A stretch of DNA of 64,000 nt from Pirellula sp. (lineage in GTDB: Bacteria; Planctomycetota; Planctomycetia; Pirellulales; PNKZ01), in the NCBI GenBank assembly GCA_013822735.1, contig PNKZ01000002.1, positions 186,001-250,000 on the forward strand. Reading direction: 5' to 3'. Position numbers and translations under genes: made by a program. The stretch's first letter is position 1. Every line of letters begins with the position of its first letter. Under the pieces are notes generated by a model that searched no databases, was not told where the DNA came from, and saw only the letters and a program-made list of their open reading frames with translations. This document shows positions 28,601 through 35,283 of this stretch, piece by piece.

Positions 28601-30410
28601 GCCCCCTCCGCCGACTCGCGCGCCGCCGCCGATCGCCGCCGCGGCCCCCTCGGCGATGCCCACGGTTCATTCCGCGCTGGGCGCCGCCCTCGCCCCTGCC
28701 GTTCGCGTGCCGGTGCCCGATGCCGCCGCGCAGCAGAAGGCGCTGGCGCTCGTGAAAGAAGTCTTCCAAGCCGACTACGCGGCGGCGAAAACGCCGGAAC
28801 AAAAAGCGGCCCTGGCGGCCAAGCTTACCGACCAGGCGAATCAAACGCAGGACGATCCGGCGTCGCGCTACGTGCTGCTCAACGAAGCGCGCACGTTGGC
28901 CCTCGATGGCGCCTCGGCCGAAGCGCTGCAGAGTGCGCTGCAATCGCTGATTCGCAATTACGAGGTCGCGGCCTCGACGACGCTCGTCGAAGGCTGGACG
29001 GCGCTCACCAAGCGGCCGCGCGTCGATCCGTCGACGTTCCAGCTGTTGTTCAACGAGGCGTCGATCGCGTTCGACGAGGCCGTGATCGCCGCGAAGTTCG
29101 ACGACGCCAAACGGTTCGGCGATTTCGCGCTGACCATCACCCGGCGCTTGAGCAATGCCGCCGCCGAAACCAAAGAGACCACCCAGCGCAATGCGGCACT
29201 GGCCGTCCGTCAAAAGGAATGGCCCGGCATTCTCGCGGCCGCCGAGAAGCTCTCGTCATCCCCCGACGACGCCGAAGCCAATCTCACCTTGGCCCGCTAT
29301 CGGGCCCTCGTCGAAAACGATTGGCCCCACGCCTTTCCGCTTTACGCCAAATGCGGCGAGGAAGTGCTGGCGAAGTTGGCGACGAAAAGCATCGGCGTCC
29401 ACGGCGACGCCGCGGCTCAAAGCGCGGCGCAAACCGCCATGGGAGACGAATGGTGGAACGTGGCTCAAGTGGCCAAAGCGCCCCAGCGCCCGGAGCTCTT
29501 GGCCGCGGCCGACTATTGGTACGGGCTCGCGGCGCCCGGCCTGAGCGGGCTGCAAAAGTCGCGCGTCGATAAACGGGTCGCGGAAATCGAAGCCGCGATT
29601 CCCGCGAGGATCCTTCCCGCGACCCGATTGCCGCAAGACGCCGCCGCCGCGGCGAATCCAGTCGCCGGCTCCTCCGCTCCTCCCGGCTTCGACGTTCGGG
29701 CCATGCCGGTGCGCGGCGGCTTAGGCGATGCGCCGTCGGCCGGCCCTCCACGGACCCTTTCGCTCGGCGGTCCCGCTTCTCCCGGAACATCTACTGCGCC
29801 CGGCGCATCCGCTGCGCCCGGCATGCCGACTTCGACGCCGCCGGTCAAAGTGGTCCCGGTCATCACGGCCTCGATCGGTCCCGTCGTGGCCCTACCGCCG
29901 CCGAAGCGCAATTTGCAGCCCGGCCTCGGCGTGCGCGAGTATGCGGCGCAACCGAACCAAATCGATCGCAATCTTTACACCGGTTGGGTTGAGCCGGCCG
30001 ATCTCGGCAATCACGTCGGCAATCCGTACGTCGTTTCTTCGCTCGACTGGAAGTACGACGTCGAGCGCAACGCGATCGCATCCGGCTTTATCGATATCCA
30101 AACGCCCGGCGAGTATACGTTTCGCACGACGACGCACTTTGCGCGCGGCCTGTTGTACATCAACGGCGCCATCGTGAATCCGTTTCGCCAAGTAGGCGCG
30201 GGCGTGACGAAAGTCGTGCTTCCTCGCGGCCTGCTCTCGTTACACTCCTACGCCTTCCCTTACACACGCGGCGTGATCAAAGTCGAATGGATCCCGCCGG
30301 GCCAAACGGAATTCACCGCCATCCCGAGCAACCTGCTCTTTTACGACACCACCGGCAAACTCCCGCCCCTCCCGCCGCGCAAACCCGACGCGACCACGCC
30401 CGCCAACTGA
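25698..30410 (+). CDS. Membrane-anchored Ser/Thr protein kinase with LRR and PA14-like regions, 1570 aa
   Basis: The N-terminal cytoplasmic kinase (about 70-340) has the glycine loop GAGGMG (77-82), lysine K99, HRD (191-193), DMG (211-213, the usual planctomycete variant of DFG) and APEQ (245-248). A Pro-rich linker leads to one membrane helix (about 401-422). Outside the membrane follow an unassigned domain (about 530-680), leucine-rich repeats (about 758-950, e.g. 'LEILVLNNTQVTDQGLAAL'), a helical 'ADYAAAKTPEQKAALAAKLT' region (about 1015-1290) and a C-terminal beta region (about 1410-1565) with 'GEYTFRTTTHFARGLLYING', resembling a PA14-type carbohydrate-binding fold. I infer a sensor kinase that reads an extracellular polymer or protein. 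The start at 25698 is preferred to the longer frame from 25446, which lacks family resemblance. Confidence 0.9.
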   Translation: MNRSTFVETLTADGFASATEIAAVEKQIPQYDAADAQPLARALAQTGKLTKFQAAALYQGRGKSLIYGDYVVLDRVGAGGMGQVFKARHRRMDRLVALKVMSQTAMKSPDSVKRFEREVKAAAKLTHPNIVHAYDAGVQDGVYYLVMELVDGADLSSLLKKHGKLGLKQGCGFIAQAARGFAAAHAKGVVHRDIKPGNLLVDREGNVKVLDMGLARFDDGGVGGVMAEGELTEVGAVMGTVDYMAPEQALNTRHADAKSDVYGLGCTLYRVITGESVFAGETLVEKVLAHREQPIPSLRRVRPDAPAVLDQLLSRMLAKKPQDRPTMQEVADRLAALDFGASGNSGIGLSGALPQPSNAEPSGIGLAPAPVFPGAPTFSGLPPPPRAQVLAAAPPRKRSNLPLLAIAGGGALLVCFGIWVYIKDQDGNTIAAVQVPEQGSVSVVSGTATPAVAVSPAPKPTNATPLSATPPLSTVPAPLASSTVAPVTPYGLTQRPSSGVTAITPAPQAPGATALSTAVAGAPAGEDQVKIFSSQAYQRRPLAELFVTQSAPDYLRDKTPFLMIHENNRANVTTGGVGFRPTRSGPLYMAVSWNDDGAIDEKLRVHIMDDAALQSRGWKPVGQTVFRTLMEPPLPQPLDEPYTVYVKNCVAGENLAARTRKYRPPVFFLTNSAGPSTAVAQSPVNEAHPAAAPPRAVTDPASERATALAVLAKQGRIKVRVGGQFVRDYIDVPASLPTQPFELVEVSFYNIAAAGDQDLALIRNATAIEILVLNNTQVTDQGLAALRNLKQLRTIKLAGTQVRGPGLVHLAGLTQLRDLIFADRSVDDSVAQTIGMLPQLEHFELVRTQVSNFSFLRSLPNVTNLNFGGSPVRDLAGFETLSKLKTLALGRTEISDEDVPALQNLISLETLNLSETNVTDASVPYLEKLTSLKMLNLKDTYVTGAGAARLRTALPPQCNLMIATRAGSPPPPTRAPPPIAAAAPSAMPTVHSALGAALAPAVRVPVPDAAAQQKALALVKEVFQADYAAAKTPEQKAALAAKLTDQANQTQDDPASRYVLLNEARTLALDGASAEALQSALQSLIRNYEVAASTTLVEGWTALTKRPRVDPSTFQLLFNEASIAFDEAVIAAKFDDAKRFGDFALTITRRLSNAAAETKETTQRNAALAVRQKEWPGILAAAEKLSSSPDDAEANLTLARYRALVENDWPHAFPLYAKCGEEVLAKLATKSIGVHGDAAAQSAAQTAMGDEWWNVAQVAKAPQRPELLAAADYWYGLAAPGLSGLQKSRVDKRVAEIEAAIPARILPATRLPQDAAAAANPVAGSSAPPGFDVRAMPVRGGLGDAPSAGPPRTLSLGGPASPGTSTAPGASAAPGMPTSTPPVKVVPVITASIGPVVALPPPKRNLQPGLGVREYAAQPNQIDRNLYTGWVEPADLGNHVGNPYVVSSLDWKYDVERNAIASGFIDIQTPGEYTFRTTTHFARGLLYINGAIVNPFRQVGAGVTKVVLPRGLLSLHSYAFPYTRGVIKVEWIPPGQTEFTAIPSNLLFYDTTGKLPPLPPRKPDATTPAN

Positions 30411-30474
30411 CGCCCCGGCTCCGGCGCGCAAGCCGATGAACGATTGCTCGGCGCCCCGCGTAATGCGGCGCGTT

Positions 30475-30628
30475 ATCAAGAAACGATATAACGCGCACGG
30501 CAGAGCGTGAAATCTGAGCAAGAGTCGGCTAGGATGCGACTTACGGCATAGCCGAGTCTGCGCGTTATTATACAAACTTGCCGTCTACAGTGATTACGTA
30601 GAAAACTATCTAACAACATAGTTCTGCC
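30475..30628 (+). other. attI-like leader A at the head of the cassette array
   Basis: This ~154-bp stretch is clearly related to a second copy at 34058-34211. Shared blocks include ATCAAGAAAC, GTCGGCTAGGATG/ATCGGCTAGGATG, GACTTACGGCA and CTATCTAA-AACA-AGTT. Both end at a GTT core where a cassette begins. Here the core GTTCTGC (30621-30627) is the exact reverse complement of GCAGAAC, the R'' box of the attC that closes the first cassette, as required for an integrated integron cassette. I therefore read it as an integron insertion site; no integrase gene is adjacent. It may also carry the cassette promoter. Confidence 0.65.
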
Positions 30629-30642
30629 ACGGAGGCGCACCG

Positions 30643-31020
30643 GTGCTGCCAGTCGCGCTTACCCGTTACTTTGCAGATTCCCAATTGAAGGTGGAGTCGT
30701 TTGTCGGCGATGAGAATACGCTCGCTGTTCGAATCGAGAAAGAAATTGGCCCAGAGACGGGCATTATCAAGTTCCGTCAGGTCGCGTTTATGTCGCTGCC
30801 CACGTACTTGCCCGGTGAGTCTATCCGTTCGCGGTTGATTGCAGAGGCTGAAGTAGACTTCTGGTCACGTTGTAAGTTGGACCGCAACGAGTTCGATAAG
30901 GATGATATTTTGTTCGAGATCGAGAGCCAAGATGGTCCTGTTTACTTCGTCGTGGCCAAGTCCCTCGATTACGAAATCTTGGCAGAACCAGGCGTTGCAC
31001 CTGGCCGCGGCGGCACGTAG
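30643..31020 (+). CDS. Cassette 1 hypothetical protein, 125 aa
   Basis: The protein has no signal peptide or membrane segment and no family I recognise. It reads as a compact alpha/beta protein: 'KVESFVGDENTLAVRIEKEIGPETGIIKFRQVAFMSLP', then 'IAEAEVDFWSRCKLDRNEFDKDDILFEIES' and 'VYFVVAKSLDYEILAEPG'. The start codon is GTG at 30643, 16 bases into the cassette, and the stop TAG lies inside the attC, both typical of integron cassettes. An immunity or phage-defence role would fit the context, but nothing in the sequence shows it. Composition is less GC-rich than the flanking chromosome. Confidence 0.7.
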   Translation: MLPVALTRYFADSQLKVESFVGDENTLAVRIEKEIGPETGIIKFRQVAFMSLPTYLPGESIRSRLIAEAEVDFWSRCKLDRNEFDKDDILFEIESQDGPVYFVVAKSLDYEILAEPGVAPGRGGT

Positions 31021-31077
31021 GTTTTTCAGGGGCCAAGTCTCACCTGCCGCCGCGGCAGGTGAACGGTATCGTTAGGC
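30982..31077 (+). other. attC site 1 (cassette 1 end)
   Basis: The site is a 96-bp imperfect palindrome with R'' GCAGAAC (30982-30988) and R' GTTAGGC (31071-31077). Inside, CACCTGG-CCGCGGCGGC on the left pairs with GCCGCCGCGG-CAGGTG on the right, leaving one unpaired base, the extrahelical base expected of attC. The inner loop is about 25 bases. Its arms resemble those of the sites at 32135 and 35094. Confidence 0.75.
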
Positions 31078-31091
31078 GGCAAACCATTTCG

Positions 31092-31496
31092 GTGTTGAGT
31101 CATAGCACATTACGGAATCGCTATTACGCCCTCTGTAAACGACTCGGTGCGCCCAGGACAGCATCGGTCTATCACACCGTTGGCACGGGGTTCGGCGATC
31201 CGCATGTCGAGATCAATTCAGCGGGCTATCACTACGTGGTAACTGAACGAGGCCAAGAGTATAGACGGAGGACAACGACGGACGCCGAGGAGCTCTTGTA
31301 CTGGCTGATCTCCGACGTTGTGTTTGACATGGCTAGCAAATACGAATTGCAGCACCGCGTGCCTAAGCAAGACGGCCGTCGGTTGATGTTTCAAAAGCGC
31401 ATCGAACTAATTTCAACATTGAGCCCGGAATGGGCTGAACGGAAACGAGCTGAGATTGAAGCGATTCTTGCCGAGCATCCGTATTCCGACGACTAA
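31092..31496 (+). CDS. Cassette 2: Imm63-like immunity protein, about 134 aa
   Basis: The C-terminal half, 'EELLYWLISDVVFDMASKYEL' then 'HRVPKQDGRRLMFQKRIELI' and 'LSPEWAERKRAEIEAIL', fits the Imm63 family (PF15599) of immunity proteins against polymorphic toxins as I know it. The N-terminus is less conserved. The GTG at 31092 is chosen as start because the GTG at 31059 lies within the attC; TTG at 31095 is also possible. No toxin is encoded in the flanking cassettes. An orphan immunity gene would protect against toxins of neighbours. The family call is from memory of the motif and is moderately certain. Confidence 0.65.
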   Translation: MLSHSTLRNRYYALCKRLGAPRTASVYHTVGTGFGDPHVEINSAGYHYVVTERGQEYRRRTTTDAEELLYWLISDVVFDMASKYELQHRVPKQDGRRLMFQKRIELISTLSPEWAERKRAEIEAILAEHPYSDD

Positions 31497-31498
31497 TC

Positions 31499-31569
31499 GC
31501 CTAACCATATGCTCCAGTTGGCCCGCAAGCGCCCAGCAAATTGGCTCGCTGGCTTCAAGTGCGTTAGGA
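31499..31569 (+). other. attC site 2 (cassette 2 end)
   Basis: This 71-bp element has R'' GCCTAAC (31499-31505) and R' GTTAGGA (31563-31569). The R'' box is the exact reverse complement of GTTAGGC, the first bases of cassette 2, as expected. The arms are less symmetric than those of sites 1 and 3 (CCTAAC...CCAG...GCC against GGC...CTGG...GTTAGG), so this attC is of a different type, probably imported with its cassette. Confidence 0.65.
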
Positions 31570-31618
31570 TAATTTGCATCCTCGTTCAACTTCGAGCGGG
31601 CAACTGATCAACACCTTT

Positions 31619-32140
31619 ATGTCCTTTGGAAGCATGTTTCGTCGCCTCGTCAATTCGCTGATGCTCTCTCCGCCGGCAAGCGACGAGATTGATCATTATC
31701 GTCGTTTCGAGATTCCGGCTAACCGGGACGTGTTGCCGCGGTTTTCCGGTTATCCCTCGTATCCCTACTCCCAAGCCGTTCGCCGAATAGAAGGCCGTAA
31801 AGCCGTCATGCGACCGCTGCTCGGCCATCCCGACCTTCACCGCTACTTATGGTTTGAAGCGGGCGCAAATATTCCGTCGGATTGCCGCTGGGTTGTCTGC
31901 GGCATCGCTTCGTTTGCGCACCCGGAAACGAACATCATTTTCGCAATCGCGACCGGGTCGCACGAGCTGAGCGTTCGGGTGCCGCAGTCCGAACTCCCAC
32001 AATTTGCGGAAATGAAGAGTGAAGTTGACAATGCAATCGCCGAATCAGTGTGGATTAAGTCTCGCCTGCGTGTCGACGAAGATCAGCGATTGCTCGCTCT
32101 TGCGCACAGGAATGCCTCGTCCCGTCCAGGCACCGCATAA
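31619..32140 (+). CDS. Cassette 3 hypothetical protein, 173 aa
   Basis: I do not recognise this protein. From the ATG at 31619 it reads 'MSFGSMFRRLVNSLMLSPPA', then 'YRRFEIPANRDVLPRFSGYPSYPYSQAVRRIEGRKAVMRP', 'WVVCGIASFAHPETNIIFAIATGSHELSVRVPQSELPQF' and a helical, charged end. It looks soluble and cytoplasmic. A TTG start at 31574 would add 15 residues. The stop TAA is part of the attC R'' box. It is an integron cassette gene by position, without a family to name its job. Confidence 0.7.
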   Translation: MSFGSMFRRLVNSLMLSPPASDEIDHYRRFEIPANRDVLPRFSGYPSYPYSQAVRRIEGRKAVMRPLLGHPDLHRYLWFEAGANIPSDCRWVVCGIASFAHPETNIIFAIATGSHELSVRVPQSELPQFAEMKSEVDNAIAESVWIKSRLRVDEDQRLLALAHRNASSRPGTA

Positions 32141-32229
32141 TCAGTCGCCGCACCTGACGCGGCGGCTTAAACTCAAGTCAAACTCAACGTCTCGCCTGCC
32201 GCCGCGCAGGTGATCGATAACGTTATGTC
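32135..32229 (+). other. attC site 3 (cassette 3 end)
   Basis: The site is a 95-bp imperfect palindrome running from GCATAAT to GTTATGTC. The left arm GCACCTGACGCGGCGGC pairs with the right arm GCCGCCGCG-CAGGTGA, leaving an unpaired A in the left arm, again the extrahelical base. The loop is AT-richer. The right half closely resembles attC1 (CTGCCGCCGCG..CAGGTGA.CG.TA.CGTTA). Its R'' box is not complementary to the GTTAGGA that opens cassette 3, so drift has occurred. Confidence 0.7.
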
Positions 32230-32309
32230 GCTAATACGAAACTGAACCCATGGGCATTCGATCTAAGTTTGCATTGCCGACTGCTCCAATGAGCAGATCA
32301 TCGGGGAAG

Positions 32310-32356
32310 AAAAGGGGACATTCTGGTTTAGTTTTAAAAATAGAATGTCCCTTTTT
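32310..32356. repeat. Dispersed inverted repeat (GGGGACATTCT type), copy 1
   Basis: AAAAGGGGACATTCT is followed after a 17-base loop by AGAATGTCCCTTTT, giving a near-perfect stem. A second copy lies at 33738-33790, with the same loop start GGTTTAGTT. This palindrome is familiar from planctomycete genomes, where it is often near REP-associated (Y1) transposases; none is present here. It could also terminate transcription out of the cassette array. Confidence 0.75.
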
Positions 32357-32449
32357 CTTTTTCCCGGCGTTAGCTGGACCCGGACCCCTTGGGCGGTCAT
32401 CAAGCGCCGCGACGTGCAGGAGCGTAGTACACAAGTGAAAGACCAAGTC

Positions 32450-33649
32450 ATGTTCAATAAACTACTTCTTGCCGCCCTGGCATTTGCGTGTCTGGAGCTT
32501 GGGAAGCCGTCGGCCGTAGCCGATCAGCGTAGCGAGATTGAAGGGGAATGGACGATCGTGGCTCTGAGCGATGGTGGAAGGAAGAAAGATCCCCAAGGCG
32601 CCACGATGGTATTCGCCGGAGACGACGTCACCTTAAAACGTGGGGCGCACCAAGAAAAGATGAAGTTCAGTGTCGATTCGTCGAAGTCACCCCCTTGGAT
32701 CGACTATATCGAAACGGAAAAAAAGCGAACGTCACCGGGAATCTACGAGCTGAAAGGGGACGATCTACGGATATGCGTTAACGGGAATGTCGAGAAGATC
32801 AAGGATCGACCTGCCAGATTCGCATCGGAGTACAGGGCGGCGCACGACACACTGTTTGTGCTTCGCCGTGTTGGGGCGGCTAACGTCGCTTCTTCGCAGC
32901 CGCCGTTATCACTCCGCGATGCGGTCCGTGCCGGGGACGCACCGCAAGTTGCATTAGCTCTGCAAAATGGGGCGGATCCGAACGTTCGTAATCAGTACCC
33001 GACGCCCATCGTGGGGTCGCGTTTGCAGGAACCGATCCTCTGCGTGGCGGCGAAGCAAGGTAATGTCGAAATCGTTCGGTTGCTGCTCAAACATCAAGCC
33101 GCAACGGAGGATCATAGCCACGAAGGACTAACGCCTATCGGCGTCGCCGCCCGCTACGGTCACCGCGAGGTGGTCCGACTACTTTGCGAGCACAAAGTCG
33201 ACGTGCAAGCGTCACCCTCCGGAAGGACAGCACTGAGCGAGGCTTTTCTACGGGGCGATTTCGAGACGGCGAAGCTACTAGTCGCTCAGGGCGCACTGAC
33301 GGCCAACCCCAAGCATACTCACAACATCGCCTCCGTCTGGTCGTCTACCGTTCAACGTACAAACGTACCGGCCGTACGGTTTCTGCTTGCCCACGGCGTG
33401 GATGTGAATCAGCGGAGCGCGGGCCTAACGCCGACTTCGAAACGGAATCCCGGCGGTGACACGGCGCTCACCTGGACACGTTATGAAATCAGCGTCGTGC
33501 AAAAGCGCTGCGATCACTTGATCGGACAGATCAACGGTGCCAACCCCAACAAGGAATCGTTACAGTCGTCGCTCGAATACGAACAGAAGGGATTGGCCGT
33601 GCTCAAAGCGCAGGAGCAGGTACTACTCGACGCCGGAGCCAAAGAATAG
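32450..33649 (+). CDS. Secreted TIGR03067-ankyrin repeat protein, 399 aa
   Basis: The signal peptide (MFNKLLLAALAFACLELGKPSA) is followed by a TIGR03067-type domain, a planctomycete lipocalin-like fold: 'EIEGEWTIVALSDGGRK', 'MVFAGDDVTLKRG', 'WIDYIETEKKRTSPGIYELKGDDLRICVN'. From about residue 185 come at least five ankyrin repeats ('PILCVAAKQGNVEIVRLLLKH', 'TPIGVAARYGHREVVRLLCEH', 'TALSEAFLRGDFETAKLLVAQG', 'VPAVRFLLAHGVDVNQR'). The ATG at 32450 begins the signal peptide. Ankyrins on an exported protein suggest protein binding in the periplasm. It follows the cassette array but has no clear attC of its own, so cassette status is doubtful. Confidence 0.85.
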   Translation: MFNKLLLAALAFACLELGKPSAVADQRSEIEGEWTIVALSDGGRKKDPQGATMVFAGDDVTLKRGAHQEKMKFSVDSSKSPPWIDYIETEKKRTSPGIYELKGDDLRICVNGNVEKIKDRPARFASEYRAAHDTLFVLRRVGAANVASSQPPLSLRDAVRAGDAPQVALALQNGADPNVRNQYPTPIVGSRLQEPILCVAAKQGNVEIVRLLLKHQAATEDHSHEGLTPIGVAARYGHREVVRLLCEHKVDVQASPSGRTALSEAFLRGDFETAKLLVAQGALTANPKHTHNIASVWSSTVQRTNVPAVRFLLAHGVDVNQRSAGLTPTSKRNPGGDTALTWTRYEISVVQKRCDHLIGQINGANPNKESLQSSLEYEQKGLAVLKAQEQVLLDAGAKE

Positions 33650-33737
33650 CAACGTCGAGCAGCGGCAATTCTGTTCTAACGATAGCCGCGAGAGGGACGA
33701 AAAGGGGACAGGGGACAGGGGAAGAAAAGGGGAGGGG

Positions 33738-33790
33738 AAGAAAAGGGGACATTCTGGTTTAGTTGAAAAAGTAGAATGTCCCCTTTTCTT
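33738..33790. repeat. Dispersed inverted repeat (GGGGACATTCT type), copy 2
   Basis: An 18-bp perfect stem, AAGAAAAGGGGACATTCT against its reverse complement, encloses a 17-base loop. Upstream there are extra partial units (ggggaca, ggggaagaaaa), showing local slippage. Together with copy 1 it brackets the ankyrin gene, which may mark a mobilised or recombined segment. Confidence 0.75.
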
Positions 33791-34057
33791 CGTTCTCGCC
33801 TTTTCTTCGTTCTTTTGCGTCGACGGAGCCTTTGCTTTTTCCCGACGTCGTCAACGCCTCGATTCGCATTACGGCAAGAGAACCGGACGGCTGTGCCGCA
33901 GTGGAGTCAGTTTTTTGCGTTCACGCAGACCAGGGGGAAGACGAGGCCCCTCTTCCCCCGGCCCCCTTCTACCCTCTTCTCTGTTCCGGTGGTTGCGAGC
34001 CGTTGCAGCTTGGAACGCCGCCTGCGGCCGGTTTGTTCCGTCGACCCTCGGAGTGAT

Positions 34058-34211
34058 ATCAAGAAACTATCTATCACGCATCGCGACGCGTGAAAGACGA
34101 GGAAGCATCGGCTAGGATGAGACTTACGGCAAAACCGGCTCTGCGTGACAGGACGCAAGCTTGCCGCATAAAGCTGATAGACAGACACTATCTAATAACA
34201 GAGTTTAGGCC
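34058..34211 (+). other. attI-like leader B before the DKNYY cassette
   Basis: This stretch is the homologue of leader A (30475-30628) and shares its order of blocks and its length. It ends CTATCTAATAACAGAGTTTAGGC, close to the AACAAAGTTAGGC end of class 1 attI. The remainder of the 33.79-34.25 kb spacer holds no gene. Two insertion-site-like leaders about 3.6 kb apart suggest a duplicated or composite array. Confidence 0.6.
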
Positions 34212-34245
34212 GCAAAGAATGCCAAGCATTCGGGTGCCATACAAA

Positions 34246-35103
34246 ATGAAGAGCGCCATTCTCTTTTCAGGCGTGTGCATTGCGCTGTTTTGCTGCACTG
34301 GTTGCGGACCTCGGAGTTCCGGATACCAGAAATCTGGTGGTCATTGGTCGTACGTTTCAATGACCGGGAACGGTCTTTATGCAACTGACCTTGGCGCTGA
34401 TTCCGAAACCTTCGTCGTCTTTAATCCACATGGGTACGCCAAAGACAAACAAACAGTCTGGTACTCCGGCACACGAGTTCGCGATATCGACGCCGCGTCG
34501 TTTGTAGCATTGCCCGGCGAAACTTTCGGTCGAGATAATTTGCATGTATTCATTCGCGGCCATGTCATCCCGGGTGCCGATCCGGACACGTATGCAGTGA
34601 TTGGAGGTCCCTATGGTCGCGACAAATCGTCGGTGTTTTGTGGAAACGTAAAGATGCGCGTACAGAACATTAATTTATTCGAAGTCGTAGTTGTCGGATT
34701 GTGGACCGAGGAATACGACAAGGAGCATTTTGTTTTGGCATACGGAGATGAGTTCGCAGACCTCGAAGTATCTCGTGACAATCCCGCTGTTTTAGCGTGC
34801 GCGTGGGGCCGCGATGGGACAAATTATTATTGCGGACCGGCCCGACTTAAGGGGGCGGATTACCAAACTCTCAAAGTTGATGACCTCGGCTTCGGCAGCG
34901 CACAAGATAGGAATCGCAAATACATCCAAGCCTTCTCTGAGGATGAATATCATCAGCGTCAAGAGGATGCATTTCAACGGCGTCGAGAGGAAGAATTTCA
35001 ACGGCGTCAAGAGGAAGAATTTCAACGGCTTCTAGAGGATCTAGATTCTAGCGAATTGAAGACTCGGTTTGAGCGTCACGGCTCCGCGAGCGAGCCCAAT
35101 TAG
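34246..35103 (+). CDS. Cassette-type lipoprotein with DKNYY-like repeats, 285 aa
   Basis: A lipoprotein signal (MKSAILFSGVCIALFCCTGC) predicts lipidation at C20. The mature part has repeated units such as 'YGRDKSSVFCGN', 'YAKDKQTVWYSGTRVRDIDAASF' and 'WGRDGTNYYCGPARLKGADYQTL', which match DKNYY-family repeats (PF13644), a beta-rich module on secreted proteins. The tail has a tandem heptamer-like repeat rich in EEEFQRRQ (about 245-270), probably a short coiled coil. An ATG at 34219 is also possible. The stop TAG lies in the candidate attC4. Function is unknown. Confidence 0.75.
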   Translation: MKSAILFSGVCIALFCCTGCGPRSSGYQKSGGHWSYVSMTGNGLYATDLGADSETFVVFNPHGYAKDKQTVWYSGTRVRDIDAASFVALPGETFGRDNLHVFIRGHVIPGADPDTYAVIGGPYGRDKSSVFCGNVKMRVQNINLFEVVVVGLWTEEYDKEHFVLAYGDEFADLEVSRDNPAVLACAWGRDGTNYYCGPARLKGADYQTLKVDDLGFGSAQDRNRKYIQAFSEDEYHQRQEDAFQRRREEEFQRRQEEEFQRLLEDLDSSELKTRFERHGSASEPN

Positions 35104-35179
35104 TCGTTGCACCCGTCCGCCGCAACGACTTAGCAGGGAATAACTCAACTCCGCGGCCGGTGAACTTCAACGTTCCTGC
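35094..35179 (+). other. Candidate attC site 4
   Basis: The element runs from GCCCAAT to GTTCCTGC over 86 bp. The left arm GTTGCACCCGTCCGC matches the arms of sites 1 and 3 (GCACCTG..CCGC), and the right arm GCGGCCGGTGAAC matches GCGGCAGGTGAAC of site 1. Pairing is imperfect. The R'' box is only partly complementary to the cassette start (GTTTAGGC), so the site is degenerate. The sequence to 35283 shows nothing else. Confidence 0.5.
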
Positions 35180-35283
35180 AATGCCATTACTGCCCGCAGC
35201 AAATGATTCGGCCAAGCCTGGGCGTCGAATCGCAGCAGTTCTAATGGTGTCCTGTCGCCCCGACGTGTGCGATCACTGATTTG

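Noticed and set aside
32361-32375. A fifth attC end (GTTAGC) before the ankyrin gene
   Set aside because: No left arm or R'' box pairs with it, and the REP-like palindrome occupies the region.
30411-35283. CRISPR array as explanation of the repeats in the cassette region
   Set aside because: The repeats are long palindromes of 70-96 bp at uneven distances with genes between them, not short direct repeats with regular spacers, and no cas gene is present.
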